A stretch of 64,000 bases of DNA from Picochlorum sp. 'celeri' (GCA_010909725.1 JAACMV010000024.1:1550001-1614000); one strand, 5' to 3'. Positions 39,829 through 52,600 are shown, counted from the first letter of the stretch. Made by a program: numbers and translations. The notes: generated by a model not told the origin, from the sequence alone.

Positions 39829-40818
39829 ATGGGTGTGGACTCTTTGAAAATGAATGAAGACGAAAAATGTTCTGGGGGCTTTTCGATGGCTTCGCCGAGC
39901 AAAGACATGTCGAAGAAGGGGCGCACGAAGGCTACCCTGCAAGAGCTGCAGGCCAGAGATGCGCAGATACTGTTGGAGGGCGTGCGAGGTCTCCGGGGTG
40001 AGGGCAAAGGTCTTGATATCGGTATGCATGGGGCATCTCGGGACGAAGGATGCAGCAAAGGGGACCCAAGCAACGCGTCTGTCCTGGAGAATGATCAGAC
40101 ACCAAGAGCGTCCATGTCATTTGCTGGTGATGCTCACCTGGAACATGCTTTTGTGATATGGACGGCCCAAAACTGCCAGGGATTTAGCATCAGACTGCAC
40201 ACCATGATTGTACTAGTATTCCTGATCGGTTTCGTAAAGTCTTGCATCATGCTTTGCTGTGGAGAGGGATTATCAACAAATGTGGCATTGCTTGGGGCTA
40301 TCCAACTTTCGGTCGTTGTACATGAAATATCTCAGTTACGGAAATTAGTTTCTGAGGATCTAAAGTCTCAGATGCAGCATGAAACTGTGAAGGCAAAGAT
40401 GCATGCGTTCCTGCATTTTGGATCCATGGCTGCCCTGTTATTATCGTCAGAGAATATGACAGGTAGCCCCCTGCATATATATGCGATGATGGTCCTAGTA
40501 TGCCTCTCGATTGGAGACATGGTGCCAATGCGGCATTTAATAAGACTTCAGATGGTGAAGAGTGCATGTGTGTTGGCCACACTAGTCATTGGCCTGGCAT
40601 TAGGCAACTTGGGGTTGGGCTCCATGTTTAAGCATACCCTGCTTGCGGCGGTCTTTGGTACAATAGTACCACTTAGTTTTGCATGCTGCTTTGAGTGCCG
40701 GCAGCGCCTGTGCTTCCTTCATGTGTGTGAAAGACCGGTGAGTCACCTGGGTCCAGCATGGAGCTATGTTGCAAAGCTTTGCATGAACATGTCAAATTCC
40801 ACGCAGAATTTTTACTGA
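39829..40818 (+). CDS. Multi-pass membrane protein of unknown function
   Basis: Single exon, 329 residues. A hydrophilic, Lys/Ser/Gly-rich N-terminus of about 110 residues precedes five or six hydrophobic helices (about 124-145, 151-172, 193-208, 214-235, 244-266, 270-290). The last loop is Cys-rich (ACCFECRQRLCFLHVC). Charged residues between helices are few. I do not recognise the family. It has normal codon composition and a clear ATG, and no overlapping gene, so it is probably real. It is divergent from cyclophilin and convergent with the PFK gene 81 bp away. Confidence 0.62.
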   Translation: MGVDSLKMNEDEKCSGGFSMASPSKDMSKKGRTKATLQELQARDAQILLEGVRGLRGEGKGLDIGMHGASRDEGCSKGDPSNASVLENDQTPRASMSFAGDAHLEHAFVIWTAQNCQGFSIRLHTMIVLVFLIGFVKSCIMLCCGEGLSTNVALLGAIQLSVVVHEISQLRKLVSEDLKSQMQHETVKAKMHAFLHFGSMAALLLSSENMTGSPLHIYAMMVLVCLSIGDMVPMRHLIRLQMVKSACVLATLVIGLALGNLGLGSMFKHTLLAAVFGTIVPLSFACCFECRQRLCFLHVCERPVSHLGPAWSYVAKLCMNMSNSTQNFY

Positions 40819-40899
40819 AAGAAACCTATTATTATCTACTTTCAGCAGCTACTATTATTTTTTCCATTACAAATTCTCTAAGAAAAGATTGTAACCGTA

Positions 40900-42366
40900 T
40901 TATCGCAAACTGTCCTGGCGCAAACTGGGGCTGTTGACAATGCCATAGCCTCCGACGGGAGGTTCCTCTTCAAAGTTTGGCTGCCCAATGCTGCTTCTCA
41001 GCCTATTCCATAATTCCCCTGTCGGATCAACCCTCCTTGTCATTTGAATAACTGCTGGTATAGGTAAATAGACGAAATGTGTGTTTACCAGTCCCACGGT
41101 GATGCCTGTGTACCCAGCAAAAGCGGCATGCACAGCACCATTTGCGAGCATTCTACAATAAATTCGATCAGTTGAAGTTGATACAACCGATCGAATCAAG
41201 TACGAAGGATCAATGTATTTCACATCCACATCTTCCAAATTCGCTTTTATTTCGGATTTGAGCCATGCTCCAACATCTACAGTCCTCTCCACATCCGTGA
41301 CCCTCATGCCATCCAAGGAGCCCCTGGTATGGAGCCGCATGCCACAATCAGCCCCTGACAAGCCCTCTCCTGCCCCTTCTGCAATGCAGATAACTGCGTG
41401 TCCTTTGCGCTCCAATATAGATTCCAGATACATCAGCACACTGTCCAGTCGGTACTCGACCTCAGGAATGAGACAAATGTCTACAACTCCAGATGCCAGT
41501 GAGGCACTCACTGCAATAAAGCCAGACCGCCTGCCCATCAATTTGACCAGACCAACTCCCCTATACCCACTCGCAGCTTCAACTTTTGCAGCCATCAGAG
41601 GCTTTTGAGCCTCTTCTACTGCACTTTCAAACCCAAACGTCTTATCCACGAGGAGGATGTCATTGTCTATGGATTTTGGAACAGCAATGATTGAACATGG
41701 AACCCTGCTTTCCTCGCAGGCTTCCTGCAACTTTAACGCAGCGCCATGGGAGCCAGGACCCCCAATCACAAAAAGAAAATCGATAGACCACAAGTCGAGC
41801 CGCTTCACAATCTGCTTCACATCCGCTGGCTCGCTGGACGTCCCCAGCATGGTCCCCCCTTCCAACTGAATCGAGTCCACCAGCTTCCTCGTCAATATGA
41901 TGGGCTTCCTCTTCTTGTCATAGAACCCTTTAAACCCATGCCTGATACCCAAGATGTGTGACTCGGGGACTCCATAGTCGATCAGTTTGAGAACGAGCCC
42001 ACGAATAACGTCGTTCAGACCCGGGCATATACTGCCACAGGTCACGATCGCCGCATGCGTCACTGCAGGGGTGAAATATATTTGGTCCCGAGGTCCAGCT
42101 CTCAGAACCGTCTTTGGAAGATCCGCCTGGCCCTGTACGTATCCTAGGGCTGCTACCAGTTCTGACAATTTCCCTTGGCTCCGCATGCCCGCAGAATGAG
42201 AGCTCCCAAAATGCAGCGATTGGATATCGACCCTATCGTCATCTGACACAAAGCCACCCCCATGGTAATTGTTCGACAAGAACGGAGAGGGCCTTCCCTC
42301 GAGGCCATCCTTGGTTGCCCTGTTTGGGCAACCCAGCACGTGTTCTTTATCGATCGAATCCAACAT
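40900..42366 (-). CDS. PFK: 6-phosphofructokinase, plant PFK-type, with altered active-site motif
   Basis: 488 residues, single exon, closest to the plant ATP-PFK group. Clear blocks are TCGSICPGLNDVIRGLV, GIRHGFKGFYD, VDKTFGFESAVEEAQKPL, LVKLMGRRSGFIAVSASLASG and VDICLIPEV. The enzyme phosphorylates fructose 6-phosphate. The substrate-phosphate and magnesium loop, normally GGDGT or GGNGT, reads GGPGS here (residues 202-206), and PKTIDND reads PKSIDND. The Asp/Asn to Pro change removes a magnesium ligand, so activity may be altered or this may be a regulatory paralogue. The N-terminal 90 residues are not obviously a transit peptide. Confidence 0.88.
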   Translation of the reverse strand: MLDSIDKEHVLGCPNRATKDGLEGRPSPFLSNNYHGGGFVSDDDRVDIQSLHFGSSHSAGMRSQGKLSELVAALGYVQGQADLPKTVLRAGPRDQIYFTPAVTHAAIVTCGSICPGLNDVIRGLVLKLIDYGVPESHILGIRHGFKGFYDKKRKPIILTRKLVDSIQLEGGTMLGTSSEPADVKQIVKRLDLWSIDFLFVIGGPGSHGAALKLQEACEESRVPCSIIAVPKSIDNDILLVDKTFGFESAVEEAQKPLMAAKVEAASGYRGVGLVKLMGRRSGFIAVSASLASGVVDICLIPEVEYRLDSVLMYLESILERKGHAVICIAEGAGEGLSGADCGMRLHTRGSLDGMRVTDVERTVDVGAWLKSEIKANLEDVDVKYIDPSYLIRSVVSTSTDRIYCRMLANGAVHAAFAGYTGITVGLVNTHFVYLPIPAVIQMTRRVDPTGELWNRLRSSIGQPNFEEEPPVGGYGIVNSPSLRQDSLR

Positions 42367-42673
42367 TGTGTACTTGGATGCAGAAAATCCTCGCTATTCT
42401 TCGCAATAGTAGTAGTTGTCCCCTCTATTGGTGTCGGGTTTGTTTGTCCTTCCTCTCATCCATCCATCACGAGGGGCCAATTGGCAAGGTCCCGGCGAAT
42501 CGATGGACGACTGTACCCATCCACATGATGGGGAATGCATAGTCATCAACAAAGATATAGTAGATAATTATCTAATGCACCTAGGTACATGTGCTGCAGA
42601 TGAATGAAAACGCCTTCGCATTGGCTCATGGTTGAAACAGCCAATTTTCGGCTAGGCAAACTCTCTGTGTGAC
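42367..42673. other. Divergent promoter region between PFK and listerin
   Basis: About 307 bp between divergent start codons. No clear TATA box or other motif stands out. Small open frames here are shadows. Confidence 0.4.
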
Positions 42674-45600
42674 ATGGGGAAGGAAAGGAAAGGAAAGGCT
42701 GCCTCGGCAGCAGAGGCAGCTGATCTTCTGTCAAAATCTAGGCAGGGCACCGGGTACGTGGAGGCATGTCCTCCTTTGAAGAATTCAAACACATTGCATT
42801 ACCAACCTCCTCTGGTTCTCTGCAGCGCTGTGCCACCAATCGGGAAGTTTTCATTTGGCTCTAGATTTGTGGAGCAGATGTCGAAGAGTGCTGATCCTCC
42901 TGGGATGAAAGATTCAGATGGATCGACTGAAGCGCATGTGGCAAGCTCCCCAGTGTCACCTTGTATCCAGCACCTCTCCAAGAGTGACGCAAGAACGAGG
43001 CAGAAAGCTCTGATTACGCTGATTGATTTGGTGGAATCTGAACCCAGTAATGGGGTCTTCTTGTTGGACTATTGGTCCAAGCAGTTTCCCAAGTTGGCTC
43101 AGGATGCCTCCAAGCATGTTCGAGCAGCATCCTGTCGGTTGACTGCGGCCCTGTCCAAGCAAGTGGGAAGGCAAATGGGCAGTATCATCAAGTCGGTTTT
43201 CTCTCCGCTGTATTTTGCTCAGTTTGACGAGTCTGATGATGTTTGTCGGTCAGCAGCTGCTGCGCTCCAGGAAATGCTACCTGGTGAGAAGTTGAGTGCA
43301 GCATTTGACATATGTATGGATGAGGTACGTTGCTCTAGTCTAGATTCATTGGCGATGAAGACACTTTATATTGCGCAAGGGCTCTGACGAGTGCTGTCTG
43401 CACTCAGTGAACGAACTCCAGAGCGTGACTGATGCCTTTGAACATTGGTGCTTTTGTGCAATGACAACACTTGACACGAGTGTGCGCGTGCGTGTAGATG
43501 TTACATGATTTCAGGTCAGTCATGGATCTAAGTCCACCCCAAAATTTGAAGGATTCCTCGAATGACGAGTATCACATGAGATTGTTGTGTCAATACCTTC
43601 GGGGTGCCAGACAATGTTTTTCTTTGAGAAAGAAAAAGCTTTCGACATCGCTTTTAGCTGTGATTCAAACACCCTCTTTTCGTAAGATTGCGTTGCAAGC
43701 ATCTGATTCAGGGGTGAGGAGTGAGGCCTACACCTTGATCACTGAATTGGCCTTGTCTTGGGACAGCCAGGAGGAATCCTTGATTTATAACGGGGATTTC
43801 TTGCGTTCCGTATTCAAGTCCCTGAGAGACAAAGAAGCCAGTAATTACGCAGGAGTATTGAGTATGATTCTCGCTGTTGGTCGGCAATTTTCAAGCGTGT
43901 GGGATTTCTTGGACGTCAGGAAGGACTTTTATCAGCCTGTTTCAGAAATTGCCTTTTCCTCCAACAAGACTAATGCCACTGTGGAGGTGAACAGAACTTT
44001 TCTACCCTTAATTTCAATAATCCCAGAGAACAATTTTGACATGAGGGAGATAGCTCACATTATTGCAGCCATTTGGAGGGGGCACAGCAGAACGGGACAT
44101 CTCCCAAAGTCATGCGCAGCAGTGCAGGACACTATTGTAGTACGTGCATGATTTGCTTTTGTTTCTTCGTGTGAGTAGTACATGAGAAAGCTATCTTTCT
44201 GATGCAGGAATGCGTATATTTCGTTGCCTCTCGAAATAACGACGTGACCATGGCAGAGCTGTGCAACATGCTGTTAAACATGGTTATAGCAGATGGATCC
44301 TTGACTTCTGCATCCTGTGCTCAGTCTATTGTGGGCCTTATCGTCGAAAAGCTGGAAGGAAATACTAATTTCGAGGTCCAGTTCCTTGAAGCATTGAGCC
44401 AGAAAGTAGATGGAACTTTTGGAGAGGACACGTTGGCAAGAATGGAGCCCTTGATAGCATCCCTCGGCCCTGCATACATGCCATGGCAGGGTTCTCTGCT
44501 GACACGTACGATGGAATTTTCGGACGCATTCTGGCTGGAGAAGGATGTGACTTTGATTGAGAGGATTTTGAATAACCTGAGGATTAGAATGGAAAAAGAG
44601 AGAAGGAATGGCCACCAGGATATAACGAGCATCATGAAGTTGGATTTGCACAGTATTCTCCACCAGATTCACCCCAAACTCTTGAACAGGGTGGAATCTA
44701 CCGTGGACTCTTCTGGAATAAAACTAATTGCTCTGGTTATATTCTTGTGCGATGATAGAGCGACTGCTTTATGTGACATGCTTGCGAGGCTTGTTGATCA
44801 TGGTGGAGCTGAGGCAGCATCAGACATGCTTGGCCAATTGATGCATCTTCTTCCATCCGACGACGAGGACTCGATTATTTCATTGAGGTCGTCAGGCATG
44901 GATAGTTTCACCCTTGATTTAATTTATGAAGCGTGCCATAGAGTAGATGATGCAAAGCATGAATTATGCAGACGGATTTTGCATGGAGATGGCCACGTTT
45001 GCCTGATCTCAGACGTGTGTGGATGCCAAGCACTAGAATTGCTCCTGACTTCAGCGAGACAGGAGGTATCAATAGACTCTAAAGCTATTATTGTGGATAT
45101 ATTGAGCTATTTGTTTCAAAGTGGCCTTTGTCTTTCGGATGTATTGGGCCACGAAACCTTTTATAGACAATGTCTCGCATTTGCACTGAAGACAGCTTGG
45201 GAGGAAATCCTGCTCGATTGCCTTGGGGAGCCACTGGTTGCCCTCGAGAAAGCCATTGAAGACGTCCTTGCAGCGAACTCAACTTTGAGATCTATCAAAG
45301 CCATACTCCTTTCAGAAAGCTTTCAACAACTGAGCGAGGAGGATTGGAAGTATGTGATTGTAAATGATCTAGCAGAGGAGATGCAGATTGTTGGAGCGAC
45401 AGATGCAGTCACACTGGGTACCATGGAGCACACAGGAGCATTCTACCGAATGTTGGAATTTTATATCCCATATATTTCAGATGGAAACAAGGCTGGTGCA
45501 ATCGAGGCCCTGTTACCATTATTGGTGAATTTTCCAGAGGCTGCGGTGCTTGTATTTTGCAACCTCTTGGAGGATGATACATTGCTCAGATTATTCCAGT

Positions 45601-48290
45601 CAGAAGGCGCCATGTGCAATTTGCTTTCCATATTGGATTCATGCCAAGCAGTTAATTGTGACTTAGAGAGCCTGTTGGAAGTTCTGATGAAAGACCCTGC
45701 TGCATACAGCAACATCCTGAATCATGTTTATGCTGCAGCTTCAAGCACGAGGCATGAGTCTATGCAGCAAGTCTGGCTGCGGCTCCTCACCAAGGGCCTT
45801 CTGTGTGGTCTAGACTCTGATTTCAGGCATGTAGCGTGTACCTTCTGTCAGAGGCACCTTTGTGGCGACGCTGATGCCTTGAATACATCAACAATGGAAA
45901 TGTGGGGAAAAGCTGTTGCAGTCATCAGGCAAGACAGAACGCTATCAGTCGATTCGGGGCTTTCACAGTTCGTTAAAGATATCGTAGACTTCCCTGAGAT
46001 AACAGAACACATTGTTGATATTTTGGGAGTGTGTCACCCCGCTATTGCTGCAGCAGCAGCTCTTCCTGATCAGAGAGTAGTATTTTCTCCAAAAACAGCT
46101 GTCTGGTACCATGATGCGTCACGAGGAGAGTGGGTACCAGGAGAAATTATATCAAGGGATGACTCCATAGATCCACCATCATTTATGGTTCAGGTGGGAC
46201 AGGCTGTGAGGGAGACAGAGTCCTCGAGGCTGCAACTGGCTCAAGCAGGCGTCTTCAAGCTGCCTTCCCCTGGCAAGAAGTCACCCGACACCATGTCCAT
46301 CTTTGATGATGTTCAGTATGACGAGGACGAGATACAGCAGCTCGTCCCTATACTTGAAAAAGTATTTCTGCATACTGAAAGAGATGATAGCCTAACGTAT
46401 GGACGCAGGAAGCTGTTGATATTCGGCATAGTCCATGCGTGGGAAGCAGTAGGGGCAGTGACCAGGAGCAACTTGGTAGAATCTATGGTCATCACGCAAG
46501 AACGAACCTCGAAAACCTTAAGAAACCTTTGCCAAACATTTTTCGACAAATTATTGCTCTGGGCGCAAGAAATATCGGGGACAGACTTCAGCGATGCCTC
46601 TCAGGCAATTGCTTTTGTGAGAAAGATTCAAATGAATGCTGCACTGCAGCAAGCACCAAAGGTGAGTGTAGCGATACTCGCACTGGTATATTTTTACGCA
46701 CCGATTACGTATATATATGTGTGTGTTTCATATCGATTGTAGGTTCAACATTTCTATGCGATCTTATTGGATGAGTTGGAGACTTTATTGACTGCACTTC
46801 CTGAGGGTGATGTTGAGATGGTTGTCAATGCCTACACTTCCATAGCACAGAAAGAATCTTTCCATCGAAATGTCATCCCACATTGGAGGGACCAATCCCG
46901 ACGTGTTGTGATGGACTTTTTTTCCGCATTTCATGCGCTGGGAGCTTTGTTGGGAGCTACAGATGCTGTATTTGGGCTTGCTGGGCACTCCAGAGCACGT
47001 AGCATGTGGATGGATAGTGCAAGCTTCTTGGAGCTTTTGTCGGACGCTGTTGTGATAATTCAAATGACCGATCCTGATTTCTGCTCTAATGCGATTGCGT
47101 CTACACAGAGCACTAAGGAACATGTGATGGCATGTGGAGGTCTAGAATCCCTGTGTCTCAACACTGGAATATCCACCCACACATCAAGGGTGGCGTTCTG
47201 TGCCATGCTCCAATGCAGCGACTATTTGAAAGAGATATGGGGCTCTGATGCTGACCACTTATTTGCCATGATGGAGACTCTTGTTTCGGAGAGGGGCGAA
47301 TCTCATCCACAGGGAATGGCAGACCTATTACAGCAATGTGGCTTGCAACGTGAAATTGCATCCAGAATCTCGGATCCTGGAAGCTGCGATTTTCACACGG
47401 CCTGGGGACTGATATTGGCCTACTTACTACATCCAGAAATTGAACCTTCTCAGAAAGAGCTATTGGTCTCCCTAATGAAGGAGATGGGTGATTTGATGTG
47501 CACGATATTGGAAGATGTTGTGGGAGGGCTGGAAGACACACACCAACATGGCGGTGGGACCCTGGACTTGGATACTTCGAAGTCTGTGTCACAACTGCAC
47601 TCAAACATGCTACAGATGTTGGTTCTCAGCAACTCGCGGTGGCAAATTCGTGGAGGACCACGCATTCCACTCGATGCCTTGCTCCTTGCTCTTCTGCTTG
47701 CCCTCCCTGTTGCATGCAGATCATGGTATACAAATATATCGACCCGGCGGCAACAATTATTCCTCCAAAACTTCATTAAATCGACTGTAGGCAGAGTACT
47801 GATCGAAAATGAATTCAGCACGCTCGAATCGGAGACTGAATCTGGTCTGACAGACAATTTCCATGTTAGCCTCATCAAAGCCAGGAACCAAATCATAGCC
47901 TCACTTGAGGTCGAAGATGCGCACTCCGTGGATCTGATGGTCTCGTTTCCAAGCGAATACCCCCTGAAACCTGCAAATGCGGCTTTGACCAAGTACGTGG
48001 GAATCAATGAGGCAAAGGCACGGAAGTGGAATTTGTCCATCACAGCTTTTCTCATGAATCGGAATGGCAGCGTGGGTGAAGTGATACAAACATGGAAAAG
48101 AAATGTCACGAAAGAATTTGAGGGACATGAGGACTGTCTCATATGCTATTCTGTGATACAACCGGCGACTGGACAGCTCCCTAAGCTTGCCTGCAAAACG
48201 TGCACCCAGAAATTCCATGGCACATGTCTGTACAAGTGGTTCAAATCCAGCTCAAAATCCAACTGCCCTCATTGCCAGTCTCCATGGTGA
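42674..48290 (+). CDS. LTN1: E3 ubiquitin ligase listerin (LTN1), ribosome quality control
   Basis: Listerin ubiquitinates nascent chains on stalled 60S subunits. Five exons join in frame: 42674-42753, 42826-43324, 43498-44139, 44208-46661 and 46743-48290. Introns are 72, 173, 68 and 81 nt; donors are mostly GTACGT, one GTGAGT. The product is about 1740 residues, close to the human 1766. The N-terminus has the AAELL-like start and the IGKFSFG segment, then HEAT-like helices throughout. A RWD-like region precedes the C-terminal RING-CH-type finger at about 1690-1737: CLICYSVI, then CKTCTQKFHGTCLYKWF and CPHCQ. The last Trp-containing residues (SPW) match the typical end of the family. Length, termini and exon phases are all consistent. 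Confidence 0.92.
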
Positions 48291-48324
48291 TCACAAATGG
48301 CGTATACACTCAATTACATATATC

Positions 48325-49461
48325 TCAATAATAATTGTATTTATTCATTACCATTTTGACAATATTGTCACTCAAAATTCTGTCCTGGAGTCTCTCCTCA
48401 AATGGTTTGTGGTCATTCTTTTTAAAAGCCCCAAGAAGCCCCAAATATTTATCAACTTCACTTCTATAGCCCTGAAATGGCTCTAACTTCAGTGCACGGT
48501 ACACCTTGCGAACAGTCTCGTGAGGCAGCCTCTCCAGTTCCTCAAAGGAGACTTCACAGAGAGTGTCAATCGAGTCTCTGTTTGCAAAATAGGCTGTGTA
48601 AAGCAAGCGGTGCTGCTCCAGAATGTACTCGGTCATTTGCTGCCGTGTGGCCGTGCATAGAAAACAATACGTGAAGTACTCCTGTACGAGATGACAGGAT
48701 GACTGGAGAACTGACACTGGGCTGCGGTGTATGAACACAAATTTTGCTCTGGGGAAGAGGGTTTGGATCAATTGAACTCTTCCCATGTGGACTGGACTTT
48801 TGATAACCAATGGCTTATTTCCACAAGCATACGAAACCTTTTTTAGGAACCAGAGGAATTGCTCAGTCCATGCTTGAACTTCCTCCTCACTGCAGTGTTC
48901 AAAGGTGACAAACCGCAGATAATGCTGATATCTCGGCATGAAACTAAGGGCAGCATACGGCGAGATTCCACCGGTCATCATATTGACAGCTATTTCATCT
49001 TCGGCTGGCACGGAAAAGTTGAGGGGGAGCCCGTCCATGGGCCTCGTATCATCAATCAGAAACCTTTCAATGGCAGCCACAACAAACGAAGGGACAAACT
49101 TCCTGAGCGTGAGAAAACTATTCGGAAAAGCCACTTGGAATGTATCTACATATCCAAATTGAGAATCTGAACTGAGGAGATTGTGCAAGTGCGTTGTTCC
49201 CGTCCGTGGATGCCCCACAATGAACACTGGTTCATCGTGCACCTTTGAACTCCTGATCTTGCGTGAGAACAAGACAGTCTCAGCAAGGCTTGCGACAAGG
49301 TTCACGAGAGACAGTACTGAGATGAACACTACCCTGTGTATATATCTCAGATCGAGCAGATGGAGATTTCCGCGGAGGTAACGTACCCACTGCACCAAGG
49401 TTATTCCTGTGCACAGAGACAAGCAGTGATACCAACGTGCCGTTGATGCCTCGCATAGCAT
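48325..49461 (-). CDS. Membrane-anchored sulfotransferase family protein
   Basis: 378 residues, single exon. The PAPS 5'-phosphosulfate loop is at 82-92 (VGHPRTGTTHLHN), and the 3'-phosphate motif is FIHRSPVSVLQSS near 240. KSPVHMGRVQLIQTLFPRAKF matches the bacterial and protist Sulfotransfer_3-type family. Two hydrophobic segments in the first 65 residues suggest a Golgi type II or double anchor. It would transfer sulfate to carbohydrate or another acceptor; the substrate cannot be told. The start is ATG 49461. A short upstream exon is possible but not needed. NUP205 ends 188 bp upstream on the other side. Confidence 0.85.
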   Translation of the reverse strand: MLCEASTARWYHCLSLCTGITLVQWVRYLRGNLHLLDLRYIHRVVFISVLSLVNLVASLAETVLFSRKIRSSKVHDEPVFIVGHPRTGTTHLHNLLSSDSQFGYVDTFQVAFPNSFLTLRKFVPSFVVAAIERFLIDDTRPMDGLPLNFSVPAEDEIAVNMMTGGISPYAALSFMPRYQHYLRFVTFEHCSEEEVQAWTEQFLWFLKKVSYACGNKPLVIKSPVHMGRVQLIQTLFPRAKFVFIHRSPVSVLQSSCHLVQEYFTYCFLCTATRQQMTEYILEQHRLLYTAYFANRDSIDTLCEVSFEELERLPHETVRKVYRALKLEPFQGYRSEVDKYLGLLGAFKKNDHKPFEERLQDRILSDNIVKMVMNKYNYY

Positions 49462-49649
49462 GGGACATTCGTACCCGACACCAAATTATATCGAATCTCA
49501 AAAGCATGCTTATGTTCCTGGAATGGAAAACACGCTGCAGTGCCCATTTCAAAGGTGACAGTCTTTTGTGCTTTGGGCGGAATCAATTTATCTTGACACT
49601 GTGGATTACATACTTTTACACGGATGCACAATGATATTCATTTATTATT

Positions 49650-52600
49650 CTATTGATTGAAGCCATATAATTGTGCTTTCGTTTTGCGCAGCAAGACTGC
49701 GAATGAGTCGGCATCTCCAGGGAGCTGCTCCTTGTCAATGAGTTGTTCCAGATTGGCTATTGCCGGGCCACACAGTCTCCTGAGTTTGTCAAGGTCTCCA
49801 CTCGATATGGAGGATGACGAAGAACCGCTCATGGCCACGTACATGGAAGCAAGCACGTGCTCCATCAACCTGATCAGCACAGACAATTGCTTCTTCAGAA
49901 GAGTTGCACTCTTGGATCCATGTAGTTGGTCCAGCACGCGTGGCAAATCATACATGGCCGACTGATACAATGCATCTTTCAGAGAGAAGAGCGTTGACGT
50001 GACTTCAACACTGCCTTTGCTTGTTCGAGGTGGAGAAGACGGCGTCTCCTGGACTTGGGCCAGCCAGATGCGAATATACATGGCCAGGGAGCTCCTCAGG
50101 TCCATCAACCTGCAATAACAGAAAACTCTCAGCATGAGCGACTTGTTCATGAAGTAATCCAATGGAAGACGTACGCTTTGTGCGCCCTCTCTGCGCCAAC
50201 ATCGCCCTTGTCTGATGACATGTAGTCTTGAATTCCAGAAATCATGGGACTATGGCTCTGAGAGTTGAGGAGGAACATTCTGGATGACAGATCCAATACA
50301 CTTTCATGCAAGGCAAAATGAAGCATAAGATGTGGATATTTGGCACCAGCGATAGCCAGGATGGTGCAAATCTGGACAACCAAGTTGGCTTCCTCCAATT
50401 CTTTGGTTCCAACCTCCCATCCAATCGCAGCGCTGCTGGATCCACACTCTTTAAGTATCCTATCAATTAGTTGGGGATGTGATCTCATGAATTCGTGAGC
50501 CTGCATCAGTACGCCCTCGCTTTCTCCGAGCGTGCTGATGATTGACAAGATGACCCTCAAACTTGGGCTGATGAATTGGTGTAAATACTGCCTTGTCACA
50601 CCCACTCCCTGAACTAAAGAGGCAGCCGCTCCTGATTTTTCTGGAAGCAAATCAAACAGTTTGCAAGCAATAAATACCTTGATCGTCTGATGCGAGAGCA
50701 TTTTTTGTACTGAAGCGCAGCGAGCTTGGCCCTGTCCTGCAAGCGTCAAGTTCAAGAGAAAATCCACACGCGCTTGGTGGAACAAGGCTGTGGCTCTGCT
50801 CGATGGTAAGGAGCTGGCCAACTGTTTCGGATCTGCTATTTTTAGATCATGAAGGACCTTCGACGGCAAAGGAGAAGCATGGATTGCGGCTGCAACACCT
50901 GTTGTTGGATCATAGGAGAGGAGTGCAGACAGGGCCATCAAGCCATTGGTAGCTACTGACGCCGAGGATGATATCGAATCCCCAATGATTGGCTGTAGGC
51001 TCCTCATATGTTGGTACAATGTATTTATCGATGCCTCTCTCATGTCGGGACTCAGAGCCTTGCTGTTCCTGCTCAAATCCAAGTAAATAGCTAACGTGTT
51101 GTACATCGACATCCTCAAACTCTCATGCTGCCTTGATTTCCAAATGATTTCCATCTGTTTCCCCAGGAGTGTCGTCGATACCAAGTTCAAAACCTGTGTG
51201 CTCGAGAAACTGACGTCATGTAGTCTGGAGACCATTGCCTCCAGAGAAATTCCTAAACTGTGGGCTGCTCGAGGGCAGGCACATTCCAAAGCACCCATGA
51301 TAACATTGGTGCAATCTTGAATGGCCATTGCTATATATTGTGCAATTATATGGCTGCTGCCACATGCCTCCACAACAGTCTCATACTTCTTTGATACTAC
51401 TGCCAGGATGACAGCCTGGCAGCCACTCATGAGGGAGCAGAGGCCTCCCGTGTATTCTGCAAAATGGTTGAGATCTGCTGCCTGATTCAGCGCATGCCTC
51501 CCAGCCTCCTTCAGGCTTTCGACAAGATCTCCATGACTACTGATTGCTACAAAATATCTCTGCAAAAGTTGATCCTTCAGAGCAGCCATGTCGATGACAA
51601 TATCTCCTCTCCATGTGTTCACAAATGCTGCACCTTCGCCTTGCTCCAGCACTTTTGGATGAAGTAAAGACTCCACATCCAACAAGTCGAGCATTTTCCT
51701 CGCAGAGGCAGACAGGCTATCTCCCAGCCAGGGCTCACGAGGCACGCTTGCCAAGATGTCCCAAATCATGTGTGCTAAACTGCTAAACATTTGGTTCTTT
51801 GCAGCTACCATCTCTATATCACCCCTCACGCGGAAGAGTGATTTTATAAGGTCTATTATGCTCCGTTTCGTCGACAAAGATTCGATGTCTGCAACGAAAA
51901 TCTCTGTTGCCAGGATTTGGAGTAACCATGCCCTATGATACATGGATGATACCTGACTTGCCCTCTGAGCTGGCAAGGGAGTGAACAGAATATTTGGAAT
52001 CAAAGATACCAGGCCATTATGAGACGAGAACAGATAATGCACAAAGTACTGACCTGCAAGGAAAATGCACAAGTTCGTCATGCAGAAAAGGGCTGTATAT
52101 AGTTTTGGCAATGCAAACACGCACTTGTCTCGGGCGTTTCTGATAGGTAATACACGACTTGTAGACATTTTTCGTACAGCTGAGGCCTGGAAGAGGAAGC
52201 AGTCGAACATGTAATGATGTCGAGAATGTCCTTCAATGGGGAACTAGAAAAACTTGGATTTTCCAGCGACATATAGTCCATTCCGGCACACACTTCAAAG
52301 CCACAGATGTACTGCCCGAAATTAGACGGTATTTCAGATTTGAGTGAGTCTAGAATAATATCTAGCGCCAGCTGGGCACAATCGTCCTCCGCACCATGAT
52401 GGCTGGCCTCTGGGGTAGAATTTGCACTTCTCAAAATGGTGCTGTAGCCACTTTGGAGATTGCTCTTTATCGATGTGCCTTCGGGAGGACGAATGGATTC
52501 AAGTTTGCTGACAATATTTGGGATTCGTTCAATGAGGCTCTGGGAGACAAGCAGCGCTTCCTTTCTCAGCTTACTGTCCCATGAGAACCTGCAGTAGTCT

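Noticed and set aside
42674..42830. Listerin exon 1 read without its first intron
   Set aside because: The open frame runs through, but the inserted segment is not family-like. A GTACGT donor and CTCTGCAG acceptor join in phase to give the expected IGKFSFG region.
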